A stretch of DNA of 64,000 bases from Thermohalobaculum sp039184865 (GCA_039184865.1 JBCDAV010000026.1:10645-74644), one strand, 5' to 3'. Positions 15,673 through 25,199 are shown, counted from the first letter of the stretch. The notes: generated by a model not told the origin, from the sequence alone. Numbers and translations are program-made.

Positions 15673-16194
15673 TTACCAGCAGTGCCCGTAACGGCGCCGG
15701 TGTGGACCGTATCGATTGCACCCAAAGAAAGACCCGATCCCAATTCCGATTCCGATCCCGCTCCGGACATGGCCGTTGCGCGACCCGATGCCGATCCCAA
15801 TGCTTGGATAGAGCGCGAGGGCCGGTCTGTCTTTTCGCCCCTGATTGAAGCCCTGCAGGAAGTCTGGCTCGAGCGTCGGCGGGCAGACCTTGCCGTACAC
15901 GCGCCCTTCGTAGCCGACCCTGTAGCCGCTTTCGGTCGTGCAGTAGTCTACGAGCCCTTCGATCCGCCCACGCTGATACGCGGCGAGATCGATCGGATGT
16001 CCGACATTCGCGCAGGTTTCGAACTCGTCGGCGCGCGACGACGTCGTGACGCCAAGTTTGCCGTCATTGAGCCCGTAGCGCTCCCAATCCGTTGCTGCGC
16101 ATGCCCGTGCACGCTCCTCGGGATCGAGAGTTGTGCACGCCGCGACGACCAAGGTCGCGACAGCGAGACCGGCAAGTCTGGGCAGTATCGTCAT
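15673..16194 (-). CDS. DUF2799-type lipoprotein, 173 aa
   Basis: A lipobox (VVAAC) at residues 16-20 marks it as a lipoprotein. The mature part has the family's pattern CAATDWERYGLNDGKLG, then QRGRIEGLVDYC and GYEGRVYGKVCP. The C-terminus holds Gly-Ile repeats (SIGIGIGS, SGIGIGIGIGS) encoded by a short hexamer-like DNA repeat, then a Tyr/Arg/His tail. Function of the family is unknown. It is divergent from the DUF898 gene. Confidence 0.78.
   Translation of the reverse strand: MTILPRLAGLAVATLVVAACTTLDPEERARACAATDWERYGLNDGKLGVTTSSRADEFETCANVGHPIDLAAYQRGRIEGLVDYCTTESGYRVGYEGRVYGKVCPPTLEPDFLQGFNQGRKDRPALALYPSIGIGIGSRNGHVRSGIGIGIGIGSFFGCNRYGPHRRRYGHCW
15735..15766. repeat. short tandem repeat (ATTCCG/ATCCCG units) inside the DUF2799 gene
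   Basis: The run of CCGAT(T/C) units encodes the alternating Gly-Ile stretch near the C-terminus of the lipoprotein. Such short in-frame repeats can change copy number between strains without breaking the frame. Confidence 0.5.
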
Positions 16195-16386
16195 TCGGCA
16201 CCCCTACCAGCAAACTGTGGCATAACAGCGGACGCCCCCTCGCTGCGAGGTTACAGCATCGGCCATTAAGCCGCCAGTCCAGTGGCAATGCCCACATCGC
16301 CTCAGTGACAATCGCGTTCAAAGGTATCATGATTGTGCCAAACAGACGGTGCACACGCATTACGTGGATCGAGGGGACGCGTTGAC

Positions 16387-17697
16387 ATGACCGACGCCAC
16401 AGCGACAGGGCCGGGCCTGTCAGACACAAGCCGCATGCCTGCCGGACATGCGCTGGATGCAACCCGGGGCGACTACGATGCGGGCGGTCAGTCTCTGTTC
16501 TGGCTGTCTCTACGCATGGCCTGCCTGACGGTGCTGACGCTCGGCATCTATCGGTTCTGGATGACGACGCATCTGCGTCGGCACTACTGGCGTGCGATCC
16601 GCGTTCTGGGAGATCCGTTCGAGTATTCGGGCACCGGGCTGGAAAAACTGCTCGGTTTCCTGATCGCGGTGATCATCCTCGCCGTCTATCTCGGCATCTT
16701 CAATCTCGCATTGACCTTCGGCGGGCTGCTCAGCCTCGAAGATCCGATCGAGCTTCAGATCCTCACGTCCCTCTCGTTCCTTGTGTCGCTGCCACTGATC
16801 TATTTCGCGACCTACCGCGCACGGCGCTACATCCTCGCGCGCACCCGCTGGCGCGGCATCAGGTTCGGCATGGACCAGGCAGCATGGGGCTACACGGGCC
16901 GCGCACTTCTGCTGACCCTTCTCAGCACCCTGACGCTCGGGCTGACGTACCCCTACCAGCACTTCAAGCTCGAAAAGTTCAAGACCGACCGTACGTGGTT
17001 CGGCGATCTCAGATTCGAGCAGGGCGGAGGCTGGGGGCAGCTCTTCCGGTACTGGATTTGGTTTTACGTGATCATCGGCATCATCATCGCCGCGGTCGGC
17101 GGGATGGCTGCATCGCCCGAAAGCGCGTCGGCCCGCACCTTGGCGATCGTTGCGATGATCTTCGGCTACATCGCGATCTTCATTGTCGGAATGCGCTACC
17201 AGGTGGCGGCATTCCGGTACCTCTGGAACAATCGGACGCTGGGCGGTGCCCGTTTCTCGAACGACATAGACACCGGCGAGGTGATCGGCGTCTACATCGG
17301 CGGGTCGCTCGCTACCGGGATTTGCGGGGCGCTGCTCGGAGCGATCATGGTCGCCGCTCTGACCGCGATTGCCTACGTGATTGGCCTGCTGGTCCACGGC
17401 TCGGCGGATCCCATGGAAGCGCTCGGCCCGTGGCTTTCCGGTGGCGAGCTTGGAGAAGCCGGCGCTTCCTGGGTCGCCGTCGCAACCTTGTTGGTCAGCT
17501 ACATCGTGATCGGCGCGGCCGCTTTCGCCTTTGCGCAGATCTTCATCACCCGGCCGATCCTGCGGCGCAAGGCGGAGGGCATGCAGATCTTCAATGTCGC
17601 GGCACTGGCCGAGAGCCGTCAGCGGGCGCACGATGACGCAACCGATGCGGGTGGATTTGCCGATGCCCTCGGCGTGGATGTCGGCGCCGGGTTCTGA
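16387..17697 (+). CDS. DUF898 family integral membrane protein, 436 aa
   Basis: Multi-pass inner-membrane protein with the repeated DUF898 (YjgN-like) theme: LTLGIYRFWMTTHLRRHYW near residue 55, LGLTYPYQHFKLEKFKTDRTWFG, and FRYLWNNRTLGGARF. About seven to eight hydrophobic helices are visible. ATG 16387 is chosen: a GAGGGG lies ten bases upstream and the longer frame adds only a non-hydrophobic tail. Its stop overlaps the start of the M48 protease gene by one base, so the pair is co-translated. The molecular role of DUF898 is unknown. Confidence 0.85.
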   Translation: MTDATATGPGLSDTSRMPAGHALDATRGDYDAGGQSLFWLSLRMACLTVLTLGIYRFWMTTHLRRHYWRAIRVLGDPFEYSGTGLEKLLGFLIAVIILAVYLGIFNLALTFGGLLSLEDPIELQILTSLSFLVSLPLIYFATYRARRYILARTRWRGIRFGMDQAAWGYTGRALLLTLLSTLTLGLTYPYQHFKLEKFKTDRTWFGDLRFEQGGGWGQLFRYWIWFYVIIGIIIAAVGGMAASPESASARTLAIVAMIFGYIAIFIVGMRYQVAAFRYLWNNRTLGGARFSNDIDTGEVIGVYIGGSLATGICGALLGAIMVAALTAIAYVIGLLVHGSADPMEALGPWLSGGELGEAGASWVAVATLLVSYIVIGAAAFAFAQIFITRPILRRKAEGMQIFNVAALAESRQRAHDDATDAGGFADALGVDVGAGF

Positions 17698-18860
17698 TGA
17701 CGGCGCTCGCCGATTACACGAAACTCGAGGCTGAAGCCCGGTACTTCGACGGACAATCGGCGGCGCCGGTCGACGTCGTGCTGAGCTTCGGCGGCAGATC
17801 GCTGGTGATCGTCGGACTGGACGACCGCCCGATCGCGCACTGGCCGCTTGCGACGCTCCGATCGCTCGCCGACCCGGTCGAGACGACAGTGCAACTGGTG
17901 CCCGATCACGGGAGCGACGAGCGTGTGGTGCTGCAGGACCGCGAGATGATCCAGGCCATCTCCAAGGTCTGTCCCAAGCTCTATCGCCGCCCGGTCGACA
18001 AACCGGTCCTGCGCCGCGCCGCGTTCTGGACCGTTGGAGCCATCGGCTCGGTCCTGCTCATGCTGTTGGTCCTGATCCCGACGCTCGCCAATCAGCTCGC
18101 GGAGTATATCCCGCCGGAGCGCGAACAGGCGCTGGGCGACGCAGTGGCCGAACAGCTTGGCGACCTGCTTGCGCTTCAGACTTCGGAACGACCGGCACTG
18201 TGCACGGAACCTGCGGGGACCGCCGCGCTGACACGGATGACGCGGCGGGTCACGCCCGAGGACGAACTGCCGTATCCGCTGCGCGTGAATGTCATCGACC
18301 ACAAGCTGGTCAACGCCGTCGCGCTGCCCGGCGGGCGAATCCTGATCTTTCGTGGTCTGATCGAGAACGCCAAGAGCCCGGAGGAGGTCGCGGGCGTGCT
18401 CGCGCACGAAATCGGCCATGTCGTCAATCGCGACCCGACCCGTGGCGTCCTGCGCGCCGCCGGCACCGCAGGCATCATCGGCCTGCTGCTGGGCGATATT
18501 TTCGGCGCGACCGTGATTGCTGCCGCGTCCGACGCCGTGCTGAACGCGAGCCACCAGCGTGACGCGGAAACACAGGCCGACGAGATGGCTTATCGCCTGC
18601 TCGGCAATGCCGGTCTGCCGGCAACGCCGCTGTCCGACTTCTTCGACCGGTTGCGCGAAGAGCACGGCGACGCGACCGGCCCGTTCCGCTACCTCTCCAG
18701 CCACCCGGACCTGTCTGGCCGGGCCGCACGCGCACTGGCGGCCGACCGGATCGGCAAGGGCACTTTCATTCCGGTGCTGGTCGACCGCGATTGGCTCGCG
18801 CTACAGAACATCTGCGACGAGGACACGGCGTTCGAGAACATCACCAGCCGGCCCTATTAG
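17697..18860 (+). CDS. M48 family zinc metalloprotease, membrane-anchored, 387 aa
   Basis: Catalytic zinc motif HEIGH (in VLAHEIGHVVNRDP near residue 241) is followed by a third ligand region ETQADEMAYRLLG. One strong membrane helix lies at about 111-131 (WTVGAIGSVLLMLLVLIPTLA), and a second hydrophobic, Gly/Ala-rich stretch (about 255-280) follows the active site. The N-terminal ~100 residues form an uncharacterised domain that may face the cytoplasm. The start overlaps the DUF898 stop (TGATG). This DUF898-M48 pairing is recurrent in Alphaproteobacteria and suggests joint action in membrane or envelope quality control. Confidence 0.9.
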   Translation: MTALADYTKLEAEARYFDGQSAAPVDVVLSFGGRSLVIVGLDDRPIAHWPLATLRSLADPVETTVQLVPDHGSDERVVLQDREMIQAISKVCPKLYRRPVDKPVLRRAAFWTVGAIGSVLLMLLVLIPTLANQLAEYIPPEREQALGDAVAEQLGDLLALQTSERPALCTEPAGTAALTRMTRRVTPEDELPYPLRVNVIDHKLVNAVALPGGRILIFRGLIENAKSPEEVAGVLAHEIGHVVNRDPTRGVLRAAGTAGIIGLLLGDIFGATVIAAASDAVLNASHQRDAETQADEMAYRLLGNAGLPATPLSDFFDRLREEHGDATGPFRYLSSHPDLSGRAARALAADRIGKGTFIPVLVDRDWLALQNICDEDTAFENITSRPY

Positions 18861-19034
18861 GTTCGTTCCGAGATATCTTGGCAACTTCAGAAAGTCGGCA
18901 CGGCGACCGTCGGTTTCTTCGATGAAACTTCGTTCGAAGCGATAGATTGCGCCGCGGTTCAGCCGTCATCGAACCTGACGAACATTCCGCGAACGCGGCT
19001 TCCCTTCCAACCGGCCACGCGTTAAGGTGCCGCC

Positions 19035-21599
19035 ATGCAGGGATCCTTTTCTGAAGACGACGCGTTCGAAACCTTTGACCGGCCGCTCTCGCAGCAGGCC
19101 GCAGCACCCGTGCCCTACATGCAGGGGCTGAACGAGCCGCAGCATCAAGCGGTAGAGGCGCTCGACGGTCCGGTGCTGGTGCTGGCCGGCGCCGGGACCG
19201 GCAAGACGCGCGTCCTGACGACCCGCCTCGCCCACCTGATCCACACTCGCCGCGCCTGGCCGAGCCAGATCCTCGCCGTGACCTTCACCAACAAGGCCGC
19301 GCGCGAAATGAAGCACCGCGTCGGCAACCTGATTGGCGGTGCGGTCGAGGGGATGCCCTGGCTCGGCACGTTTCACTCGATCTGCGTCAAGATCCTGCGC
19401 CGCCATGCGGAACTCGTCGATCTGAAGAGCAACTTCACGATCCTCGACACCGACGACCAGCTTCGGCTGATCAAGCAGCTTCTCGACGCCGAGGAGATCG
19501 ACACCAAGCGCTGGCCGCCGCGCATGTTCGCCTCGATGCTCGATCACTGGAAGAACAAGGCGCTCGGTCCCGGCGCAGTGCCGCCCGAGGAGCAGGGGTT
19601 TGCCAACGGACGCGGCGCCGAGCTCTACAAGGCTTATCAGCGACGCCTGCAGACGTTGAACGCGGTCGATTTCGGCGACCTGCTGCTCCATGTGGTCGGG
19701 ATCCTTAAGAACCCGGACCATGCGGATATCCTCTCGGACTACCAGTCGCGGTTCAAATACATCCTCGTTGACGAGTATCAGGATACCAATGTCGCTCAGT
19801 ATCTGTTCCTGAAGCTGCTCGCGAAGGAGCATCGGAATATCTGCTGCGTCGGCGATGATGATCAGTCGATCTATGGCTGGCGCGGGGCGGAGGTCGGAAA
19901 CATCCTGCGCTTCGAGAAGGATTTCGAGGGCGCTCAGGTCGTCCGACTCGAACAGAACTACCGCTCGACCCTGCACATCCTGGCTGCGGCCTCGGGTGTG
20001 ATCGCCGCCAACCAGGATCGTCTCGGCAAGACGCTCTGGACCGAGGAAGCGGACGGCGAGAAGGTCCGCCTGATCGGGCACTGGGACGGTGACGAGGAAG
20101 CGCGCTGGATCGCGGAAGAAATCGAAGGCTTGCATTCTGGTACACACCGAGCGGCGATACATCGAAACAATCCGCGGTCGACAACGTTTAGGCAAGAATT
20201 TGAAAGGCGCGCAAAAAATGAATTGCCAGACTTTCGAGAAGACCTAGCGGCCGGTAAAGCTTGGAACGACTTTCATTCTCGAAATCTGATCTTAAAGAAA
20301 CTAAACCTTGAAGAAGAATACCGACGAGGAAGAAACGCACCCGACAGATTTTCACTAGACGAAGTCGCGATTCTCGTCCGCGCCGGCTTCCAGATGCGCG
20401 CCTTTGAGGACCGGTTCCTGACCATCGGCCTGCCCTATCGGGTGATTGGCGGCCCGCGCTTCTACGAGCGCATGGAGATCCGTGACGCGATGGCGTATCT
20501 CCGCGTCGCGGTTTCGCCCGATGACGGGCTGGCGCTGGAGCGGATTATCAACACGCCGAAACGCGGGATCGGCGACAAGGCCCTTCAGACGCTGAACTTC
20601 ATTGCGCGCGAACACGGCATCGGCCTGCTCGACGCGTGCCGGATCGCCGTCGAAGAGCAGGCACTGTCAAAGCGCGCGAACAAGGCACTGGGCGAACTCG
20701 TTTCCAACTTCGATCGCTGGCGCACGATGCTTGCTCCCGAAGGTGCTGCACATACCGAGATCACGGAGATGATCCTCGACGAGTCCGGCTACACCGAGAT
20801 GTGGCTGAACGACAAGTCGCCTGAGGCGCCCGGGCGTCTGGAGAACCTCAAGGAACTGGTTCAAGCGCTCGAGGAGTTCGAAAACCTGCAGGGCTTCCTT
20901 GAGCATGTCTCGCTGGTGATGGACAACGAGACCGAGGATGGAAGTGAGAAGATCTCGATCATGACCCTGCACGCCGCCAAAGGGTTGGAGTTCCCGGTTG
21001 TGTTTCTGCCGGGCTGGGAGGACGGGCTTTTCCCGTCGCAGCGCTCGATGGATGAGAACGGCCAAAAAGGGGTCGAGGAAGAACGTCGTCTCGCCTACGT
21101 CGGACTCACGCGTGCTGAAGAGTTTCTCACCGTGACCTTCGCCGCGAACCGTCACATGTACGGGCGCTGGCAGAACTCGATGCCCAGCCGGTTCATCGAC
21201 GAACTGCCGCCGGATCATGTCGAAGTCCTGACGCCGCCGGGCCTCTACGGTGGGTCCTACGGGGCGGCGACGACGACAACGCAAGGATCGGTGCTGGAGG
21301 AGCGCGCGGCAGCGGCTTCAACGTATAACTCGCCCGGTTGGCGGCGGATGAACGAACGCCGTGGTCAGAAAGGGATACGCTCGCCGTCCGAGGCCAAAAA
21401 CCTCGTCATCGACGCCGAGGCGATCAGCGCTTTCGAGATCGGCACGCGCGTTTTCCACCAGAAGTTCGGCTACGGCGAGATCATGGATATCGAGGGCGAC
21501 AAGGTCGTGGTTGAGTTCGACAAGGCCGGAGAGAAACGGGTCGTCGCATCGTATCTGACGGAAGCCGAGACGGCTTCGGTCGACGACGTCCCGTTCTGA
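19035..21599 (+). CDS. UvrD/PcrA-family ATP-dependent DNA helicase with an in-frame insertion, 854 aa
   Basis: Superfamily 1A motifs are complete: Walker A AGAGTGKTRVL, motif Ia TFTNKAAREM, motif II VDEYQDTN, motif III GDDDQSIYGWRGA, motif IV EQNYRST, motif V TLHAAKGLEFPVVFLPG and motif VI LAYVGLTRAEE. It unwinds DNA in repair and replication restart. A C-terminal Tudor-like RNA-polymerase-binding segment (FHQKFGYGEIMDIEG) is present. Between motif IV and the 2B region, about residues 371-440 are an additional charged, AT-rich segment absent from the usual family layout. The frame continues through it, so the gene is not broken. It could be annotated uvrD or pcrA; I leave the symbol open. Confidence 0.93.
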   Translation: MQGSFSEDDAFETFDRPLSQQAAAPVPYMQGLNEPQHQAVEALDGPVLVLAGAGTGKTRVLTTRLAHLIHTRRAWPSQILAVTFTNKAAREMKHRVGNLIGGAVEGMPWLGTFHSICVKILRRHAELVDLKSNFTILDTDDQLRLIKQLLDAEEIDTKRWPPRMFASMLDHWKNKALGPGAVPPEEQGFANGRGAELYKAYQRRLQTLNAVDFGDLLLHVVGILKNPDHADILSDYQSRFKYILVDEYQDTNVAQYLFLKLLAKEHRNICCVGDDDQSIYGWRGAEVGNILRFEKDFEGAQVVRLEQNYRSTLHILAAASGVIAANQDRLGKTLWTEEADGEKVRLIGHWDGDEEARWIAEEIEGLHSGTHRAAIHRNNPRSTTFRQEFERRAKNELPDFREDLAAGKAWNDFHSRNLILKKLNLEEEYRRGRNAPDRFSLDEVAILVRAGFQMRAFEDRFLTIGLPYRVIGGPRFYERMEIRDAMAYLRVAVSPDDGLALERIINTPKRGIGDKALQTLNFIAREHGIGLLDACRIAVEEQALSKRANKALGELVSNFDRWRTMLAPEGAAHTEITEMILDESGYTEMWLNDKSPEAPGRLENLKELVQALEEFENLQGFLEHVSLVMDNETEDGSEKISIMTLHAAKGLEFPVVFLPGWEDGLFPSQRSMDENGQKGVEEERRLAYVGLTRAEEFLTVTFAANRHMYGRWQNSMPSRFIDELPPDHVEVLTPPGLYGGSYGAATTTTQGSVLEERAAAASTYNSPGWRRMNERRGQKGIRSPSEAKNLVIDAEAISAFEIGTRVFHQKFGYGEIMDIEGDKVVVEFDKAGEKRVVASYLTEAETASVDDVPF
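20145..20352. other. AT-rich in-frame insertion inside the helicase gene
   Basis: About 70 codons between the helicase segments EEIEGL and DEVAILVRA. By hand count, 20161-20340 is 44% G+C, against 67% in 19981-20040 and 65% in 20461-20520. The encoded peptide is very basic/acidic (many Arg, Lys, Glu, Asn) and has no recognised motif. It is too short for an intein and has no intein splice motifs. Confidence 0.7.
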
Positions 21600-21634
21600 C
21601 CGCGGCAAGACCGTACGTCCCAAATCAACGGCGA

Positions 21635-21656
21635 GCACGGGCATCGCTGCCCGTGC
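21635..21656. terminator. bidirectional hairpin between convergent genes
   Basis: A perfect nine-base inverted repeat GCACGGGCA / TGCCCGTGC with a four-base loop lies between the stops of the helicase gene and the Vps62-like gene. The U-tract is weak on both sides, so termination is inferred from position and stem strength. Confidence 0.6.
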
Positions 21657-21677
21657 CGATTTCGATGATAACGAGAG

Positions 21678-22754
21678 TTACGCGGCTTCGGCCGGCAGCG
21701 GCGGTTGCTTGCTCCACCAGTCCTGATGCAACGGGGAAACCGGCCGCCCACCTTTGCGGTACTTCTCGGGCAGCGCGTTCAGGAACTTCGCGAGCTTCGC
21801 CGCCTGGGACATCTTCATGTGCAAGTGGCCCGGCAGGTGCGGGGTCGGATCATGAATGTCCGCAGCATCGTTGCGCGAGGGTGCCCACATCCCTTCGAAC
21901 GCCGCCCACCCGTTAGGGTCAATTTCGACGAGGCCATTCGGCGTGTTCCATGGAGTCCAGTACACAGATGTGAGGTCAGGCAGATGTTCTACCGTCTGGT
22001 CGCCAAAAACGATCTCCTCGAAGAAGTAGTCGACCGGCCCATTGCCCGGCATCGAATTGACCAGCGCCACCAACCACTTGCTGAGCCTGTAGGATCCCGA
22101 CGGCTGATACTTCCCGCTCTTGTCGTTGCCGAACCCGCGCTGATCCTTGTAGACGCCGTGGGAGTGCAGGGCCGAGTAGACAAACGGATGCCCGTTCCAT
22201 TTGGGAATCTCGCTCCACCGCACCCATTCGCCATCCGCACTGTGATGCCGCCCCAGTCTCAGCCAGTCCGGTTCGCTCTGGCCTTCGGGAATGCGCACGA
22301 CGACATGCTCCCAATCCGACTCGTGCTGTGCGAAGTCCGCCCACGTCCACCACCGGTCCTTGTGATGCGTCTTGAAGATCTCGTTTTCCTGGATCCGCGA
22401 ATAACCGCTTTGCGAACCATTGAAACCGTAGAACATCGCGTAGACGATGAACGTCGCACGCGCAGTCGCATCGAAATACTGGTGATAGTACATCGGAGCG
22501 GGGCTGTAGGCTTTCGCACCCCGTTTTTCGACTGGCATACCGAATTTGACAGCCGGATTCGTCTGCTCCAGATACCAATTCTTGTACGCGTCACCGCTGT
22601 GTTGAGCGAGGGTCTCGGCCGTGACATGCGAGATAGTGTCGGAGGGATTGTCCCCGTTCACCAACCGCACCCCGGTGAGATATTCCTCAACGGAGGTCGG
22701 GCGATACACGTCTTCAGGATGCAAGACGACCATTGGTGCATAATGTCCGATCAT
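21678..22754 (-). CDS. Vps62-like (DUF946) family protein, 358 aa
   Basis: The order of motifs matches the Vps62/DUF946 family known mainly from plants and fungi: APMVVLHPEDVYRPTSVEEYL at the N-terminus, SDWEHVVVRIP near residue 145, YSALHSHGVYK near residue 193, and a C-terminal DLTSVYWTPWNTP...FEGMWAPS region. There is no signal peptide or membrane helix. AAGGAG lies seven bases before ATG 22754. The function is unknown; some family members are pore-former-associated or sugar-binding. The gene and its flanks are lower in G+C than the neighbours, and it stands alone, which suggests acquisition. Confidence 0.72.
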   Translation of the reverse strand: MIGHYAPMVVLHPEDVYRPTSVEEYLTGVRLVNGDNPSDTISHVTAETLAQHSGDAYKNWYLEQTNPAVKFGMPVEKRGAKAYSPAPMYYHQYFDATARATFIVYAMFYGFNGSQSGYSRIQENEIFKTHHKDRWWTWADFAQHESDWEHVVVRIPEGQSEPDWLRLGRHHSADGEWVRWSEIPKWNGHPFVYSALHSHGVYKDQRGFGNDKSGKYQPSGSYRLSKWLVALVNSMPGNGPVDYFFEEIVFGDQTVEHLPDLTSVYWTPWNTPNGLVEIDPNGWAAFEGMWAPSRNDAADIHDPTPHLPGHLHMKMSQAAKLAKFLNALPEKYRKGGRPVSPLHQDWWSKQPPLPAEAA

Positions 22755-22852
22755 AATTGATCTCCTTCAATAAAAAGCTTGTCTAAAATTGACGAAGTAG
22801 ACCTAAGGAGACCCGATCAGTTTTTCAATCATTCAAATCACAAAAACTTGGT

Positions 22853-23737
22853 TTAGCTTCCAACAGGCGCGACGTTGCCCGGCATTTCTTGCTGTGGAAC
22901 CTGTCCTTCCGGCTGCTGCGCCACGATCCGGAAGGCCTTCGACTTCGGCAGATCGCGCCAGAACGCGAGCTTTGAATATTTCTCGAACAGATCCGGCGGA
23001 AGCACCGTCTCGCGCGGCCGCGGTTCGACCTTCTTGTGGACCCGATGCAGACCGTCCAGCCCGAGCTGCGCGTCGAATTGCGGCGCGTCGTAGTCGACCT
23101 CTCCAAAGTCATGGTCAAACCACGGCTCCTCGAGGAACTCGTAGATCAATTTGAAGACTTCCTGCGGCCGATGCGCGATCAGGTCGTATTCGACGATCAC
23201 GATCCGTTCGGCGAACTCCGAATAGCAAGCCTCGCGCAGCGCGTGCCAGGGATAGCCGACCAGCCGGTTCGCGCCGGCGAGCGCCTCAACCCGGGTATAG
23301 ACCGTGGAGCGCTCGCCGGGGTTGTTGAACAGGCGCGTGTGCTCGAACGCGTTCTGGCGGAACTGGCGCTCCATCGAGTCCATGATCCACGCGACATCGC
23401 GCACCAGACAGATTACTTTCGCATCCGGGAACACCTGCGTCAGCGCCGGCAACTGCGCCGTCCACGCCCGGTTGGTATCGAAGATCACCTCGTTTTCGTA
23501 GTCGGCGTAATAGCTGTCGAACAGGCCGCGCAAAAAGCGCGCGCGCTGCTCCTGACTGACCATCGTCGAAAGCTCGGACCCGGCAGATACCTGCGCGATG
23601 ATCCCGTCGAACAAACCGGCGATCGGCGAGGACATGCCTGCATGAAACCGCGGATTCTGCTTGAGAATTCCAGCCGTCAGCGTCGACCCGGACCTCGGCA
23701 GGCCTGAGATGAAATGAAACTTGGGCGAGTTGGACAC
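22853..23737 (-). CDS. sulfotransferase family protein, 294 aa
   Basis: The PAPS 5'-phosphosulfate loop is LPRSGSTLTAGIL near residue 12. The region KVICLVRDVAWIMDSM provides the 3'-phosphate-binding Arg/Ser, and the C-terminal half is typical of bacterial sulfotransferases. It transfers sulfate from PAPS to an unknown acceptor. The start is a GTG at 23737 with GGGAG seven bases upstream; a longer frame to 23809 is less likely. It is divergent from the TPR-methyltransferase gene; such pairs occur in clusters that modify exported glycans or peptides, but that is inference. Confidence 0.85.
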   Translation of the reverse strand: MSNSPKFHFISGLPRSGSTLTAGILKQNPRFHAGMSSPIAGLFDGIIAQVSAGSELSTMVSQEQRARFLRGLFDSYYADYENEVIFDTNRAWTAQLPALTQVFPDAKVICLVRDVAWIMDSMERQFRQNAFEHTRLFNNPGERSTVYTRVEALAGANRLVGYPWHALREACYSEFAERIVIVEYDLIAHRPQEVFKLIYEFLEEPWFDHDFGEVDYDAPQFDAQLGLDGLHRVHKKVEPRPRETVLPPDLFEKYSKLAFWRDLPKSKAFRIVAQQPEGQVPQQEMPGNVAPVGS

Positions 23738-23879
23738 GTCGGGCTCCCTGCGGTCGGTCTGTCGCGGTTGTATGCGCTGGCGGAGTACCGCAACGCAAGT
23801 GCCATGCATCCGCCCTCTTGAACCGGAGACAGCTTGCGACCACGATAGGCAGGGCGAATAGGTGACAAGGAATTTAAAG

Positions 23880-25199
23880 ATGGACGTACAGGCCAGATTG
23901 CAGGAGGCAATCGCCGCGCATCAGAATGGCGATCTCGAGGCAGCCGGACCGATCTACAAGGAAATATTGAACCACGATCCCGAGCAGGCCGACGCGTTGC
24001 ATTTCGCGGGTCTTCTGGCGCATCAGGCCGGGGATGACGAGCAGGGCGTGACATTGATCAAACGCTCACTCGAGATCCATCCGGGCAACGCAGGCGCGCA
24101 CAATAATCTCGGCAATATCTACAAGCGGGCCGGACAGGTCGGCGAGGCAATCGATTGCTACCACGCCGCACTCGGCATCGACCAACGGCACGCCGATACC
24201 TGGAACAATTTCGGCGTTCTTCTGCGGGTATCTGAGCGCTATGAGGAGGCCGAGCGCGCCTTGCAAAGCGCCGTCGCAGTCGATCCCAAACACGCAGAGG
24301 CGTGGCATAATCTCGGCCTGCTGTATCTGCTGACCGGCCATCTCGAGCCCGCCGGAGATGCCTTCGAGACCTGCCTTGACCTCGGCACCAAGAAATGGGG
24401 CGACCCAGTATGGCACGCCCGCGTGCTCTGTGCCATCGGGCGGCGCGACCGCGCGCTCGAGCAGATGGAGCTTTATCTCGAACGCAATCCCGAGGACCCC
24501 GTGGCTCTGCACCAGCTTGCGGCGCTGAAGGGCGAGGAAGTCGATCGCGCCTCGGACGGATACGTGATGAAGCACTTCGACAGTTTCGCCGAAAGCTTCG
24601 ACGAGGTTCTCGCACGGCTCGATTATCAGGCGCCGCAGATCGTCGGCGGCGTAGTCGATCAGCTCATGGAGGGACGCGAGCCGATTGGCGACGTGGTCGA
24701 TCTAGGTTGCGGGACCGGCCTCTGCGGACCTTTGATCCGGCGGCACTGCAAGGTGCTCACCGGCATGGATCTGTCCGAGGGCATGTTGCGCAAGGCTGCG
24801 GTGCTCAAGCAGGACGATGGAAACCGCGTCTACGACCATCTGGTTCAAGCCGAACTCGTGACGTTCCTCAGCGAGGCGCCGCGCGACTGTTTCGGTATGG
24901 CGACCTGCGTCGACACGCTTTGCTACTTCGGCCCGCTCGATGAGATGATGGGCGCGCTGGCTCCGGCCCTGCGTCCCGGCGGCATCCTGGTGGCCACGGT
25001 TGAGCGCTGCGATGACACCGCAGGCCCCGGCTACGTGATTGATCAGTCCGGTCGCTACAGCCATTCCGAGGCCTATCTGCGCCAGACGGCGGAAGGCGCG
25101 GGGCTCGACTTCATCTCGGCCGAGCCCAAGGTCCTCCGCAAGGAACTCGGTGCGGACGTGAACGGCTATGTCTTCGTGGTGCAACGTCCCGCAGGTTGA
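23880..25199 (+). CDS. TPR-repeat protein fused to a SAM methyltransferase, 439 aa
   Basis: The N-terminal ~220 residues are about five tetratricopeptide repeats (for example AGPIYKEILNHDPEQADALH and AHNNLGNIYKRAGQ). The C-terminus is a class I methyltransferase with motif I VVDLGCGTGLCG, an acidic loop TGMDLSEGML, and LRPGGILVATVE. TPR probably selects a protein partner or substrate. ATG 23880 follows AAGGA by eight bases; an upstream GTG at 23862 is possible. It is divergent from the sulfotransferase gene. Confidence 0.88.
   Translation: MDVQARLQEAIAAHQNGDLEAAGPIYKEILNHDPEQADALHFAGLLAHQAGDDEQGVTLIKRSLEIHPGNAGAHNNLGNIYKRAGQVGEAIDCYHAALGIDQRHADTWNNFGVLLRVSERYEEAERALQSAVAVDPKHAEAWHNLGLLYLLTGHLEPAGDAFETCLDLGTKKWGDPVWHARVLCAIGRRDRALEQMELYLERNPEDPVALHQLAALKGEEVDRASDGYVMKHFDSFAESFDEVLARLDYQAPQIVGGVVDQLMEGREPIGDVVDLGCGTGLCGPLIRRHCKVLTGMDLSEGMLRKAAVLKQDDGNRVYDHLVQAELVTFLSEAPRDCFGMATCVDTLCYFGPLDEMMGALAPALRPGGILVATVERCDDTAGPGYVIDQSGRYSHSEAYLRQTAEGAGLDFISAEPKVLRKELGADVNGYVFVVQRPAG

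Noticed and set aside
19035..21599. Intein in the helicase gene
   Set aside because: The insertion is only ~70 residues, with no Cys/Ser splice junctions or HN/SN end motif.
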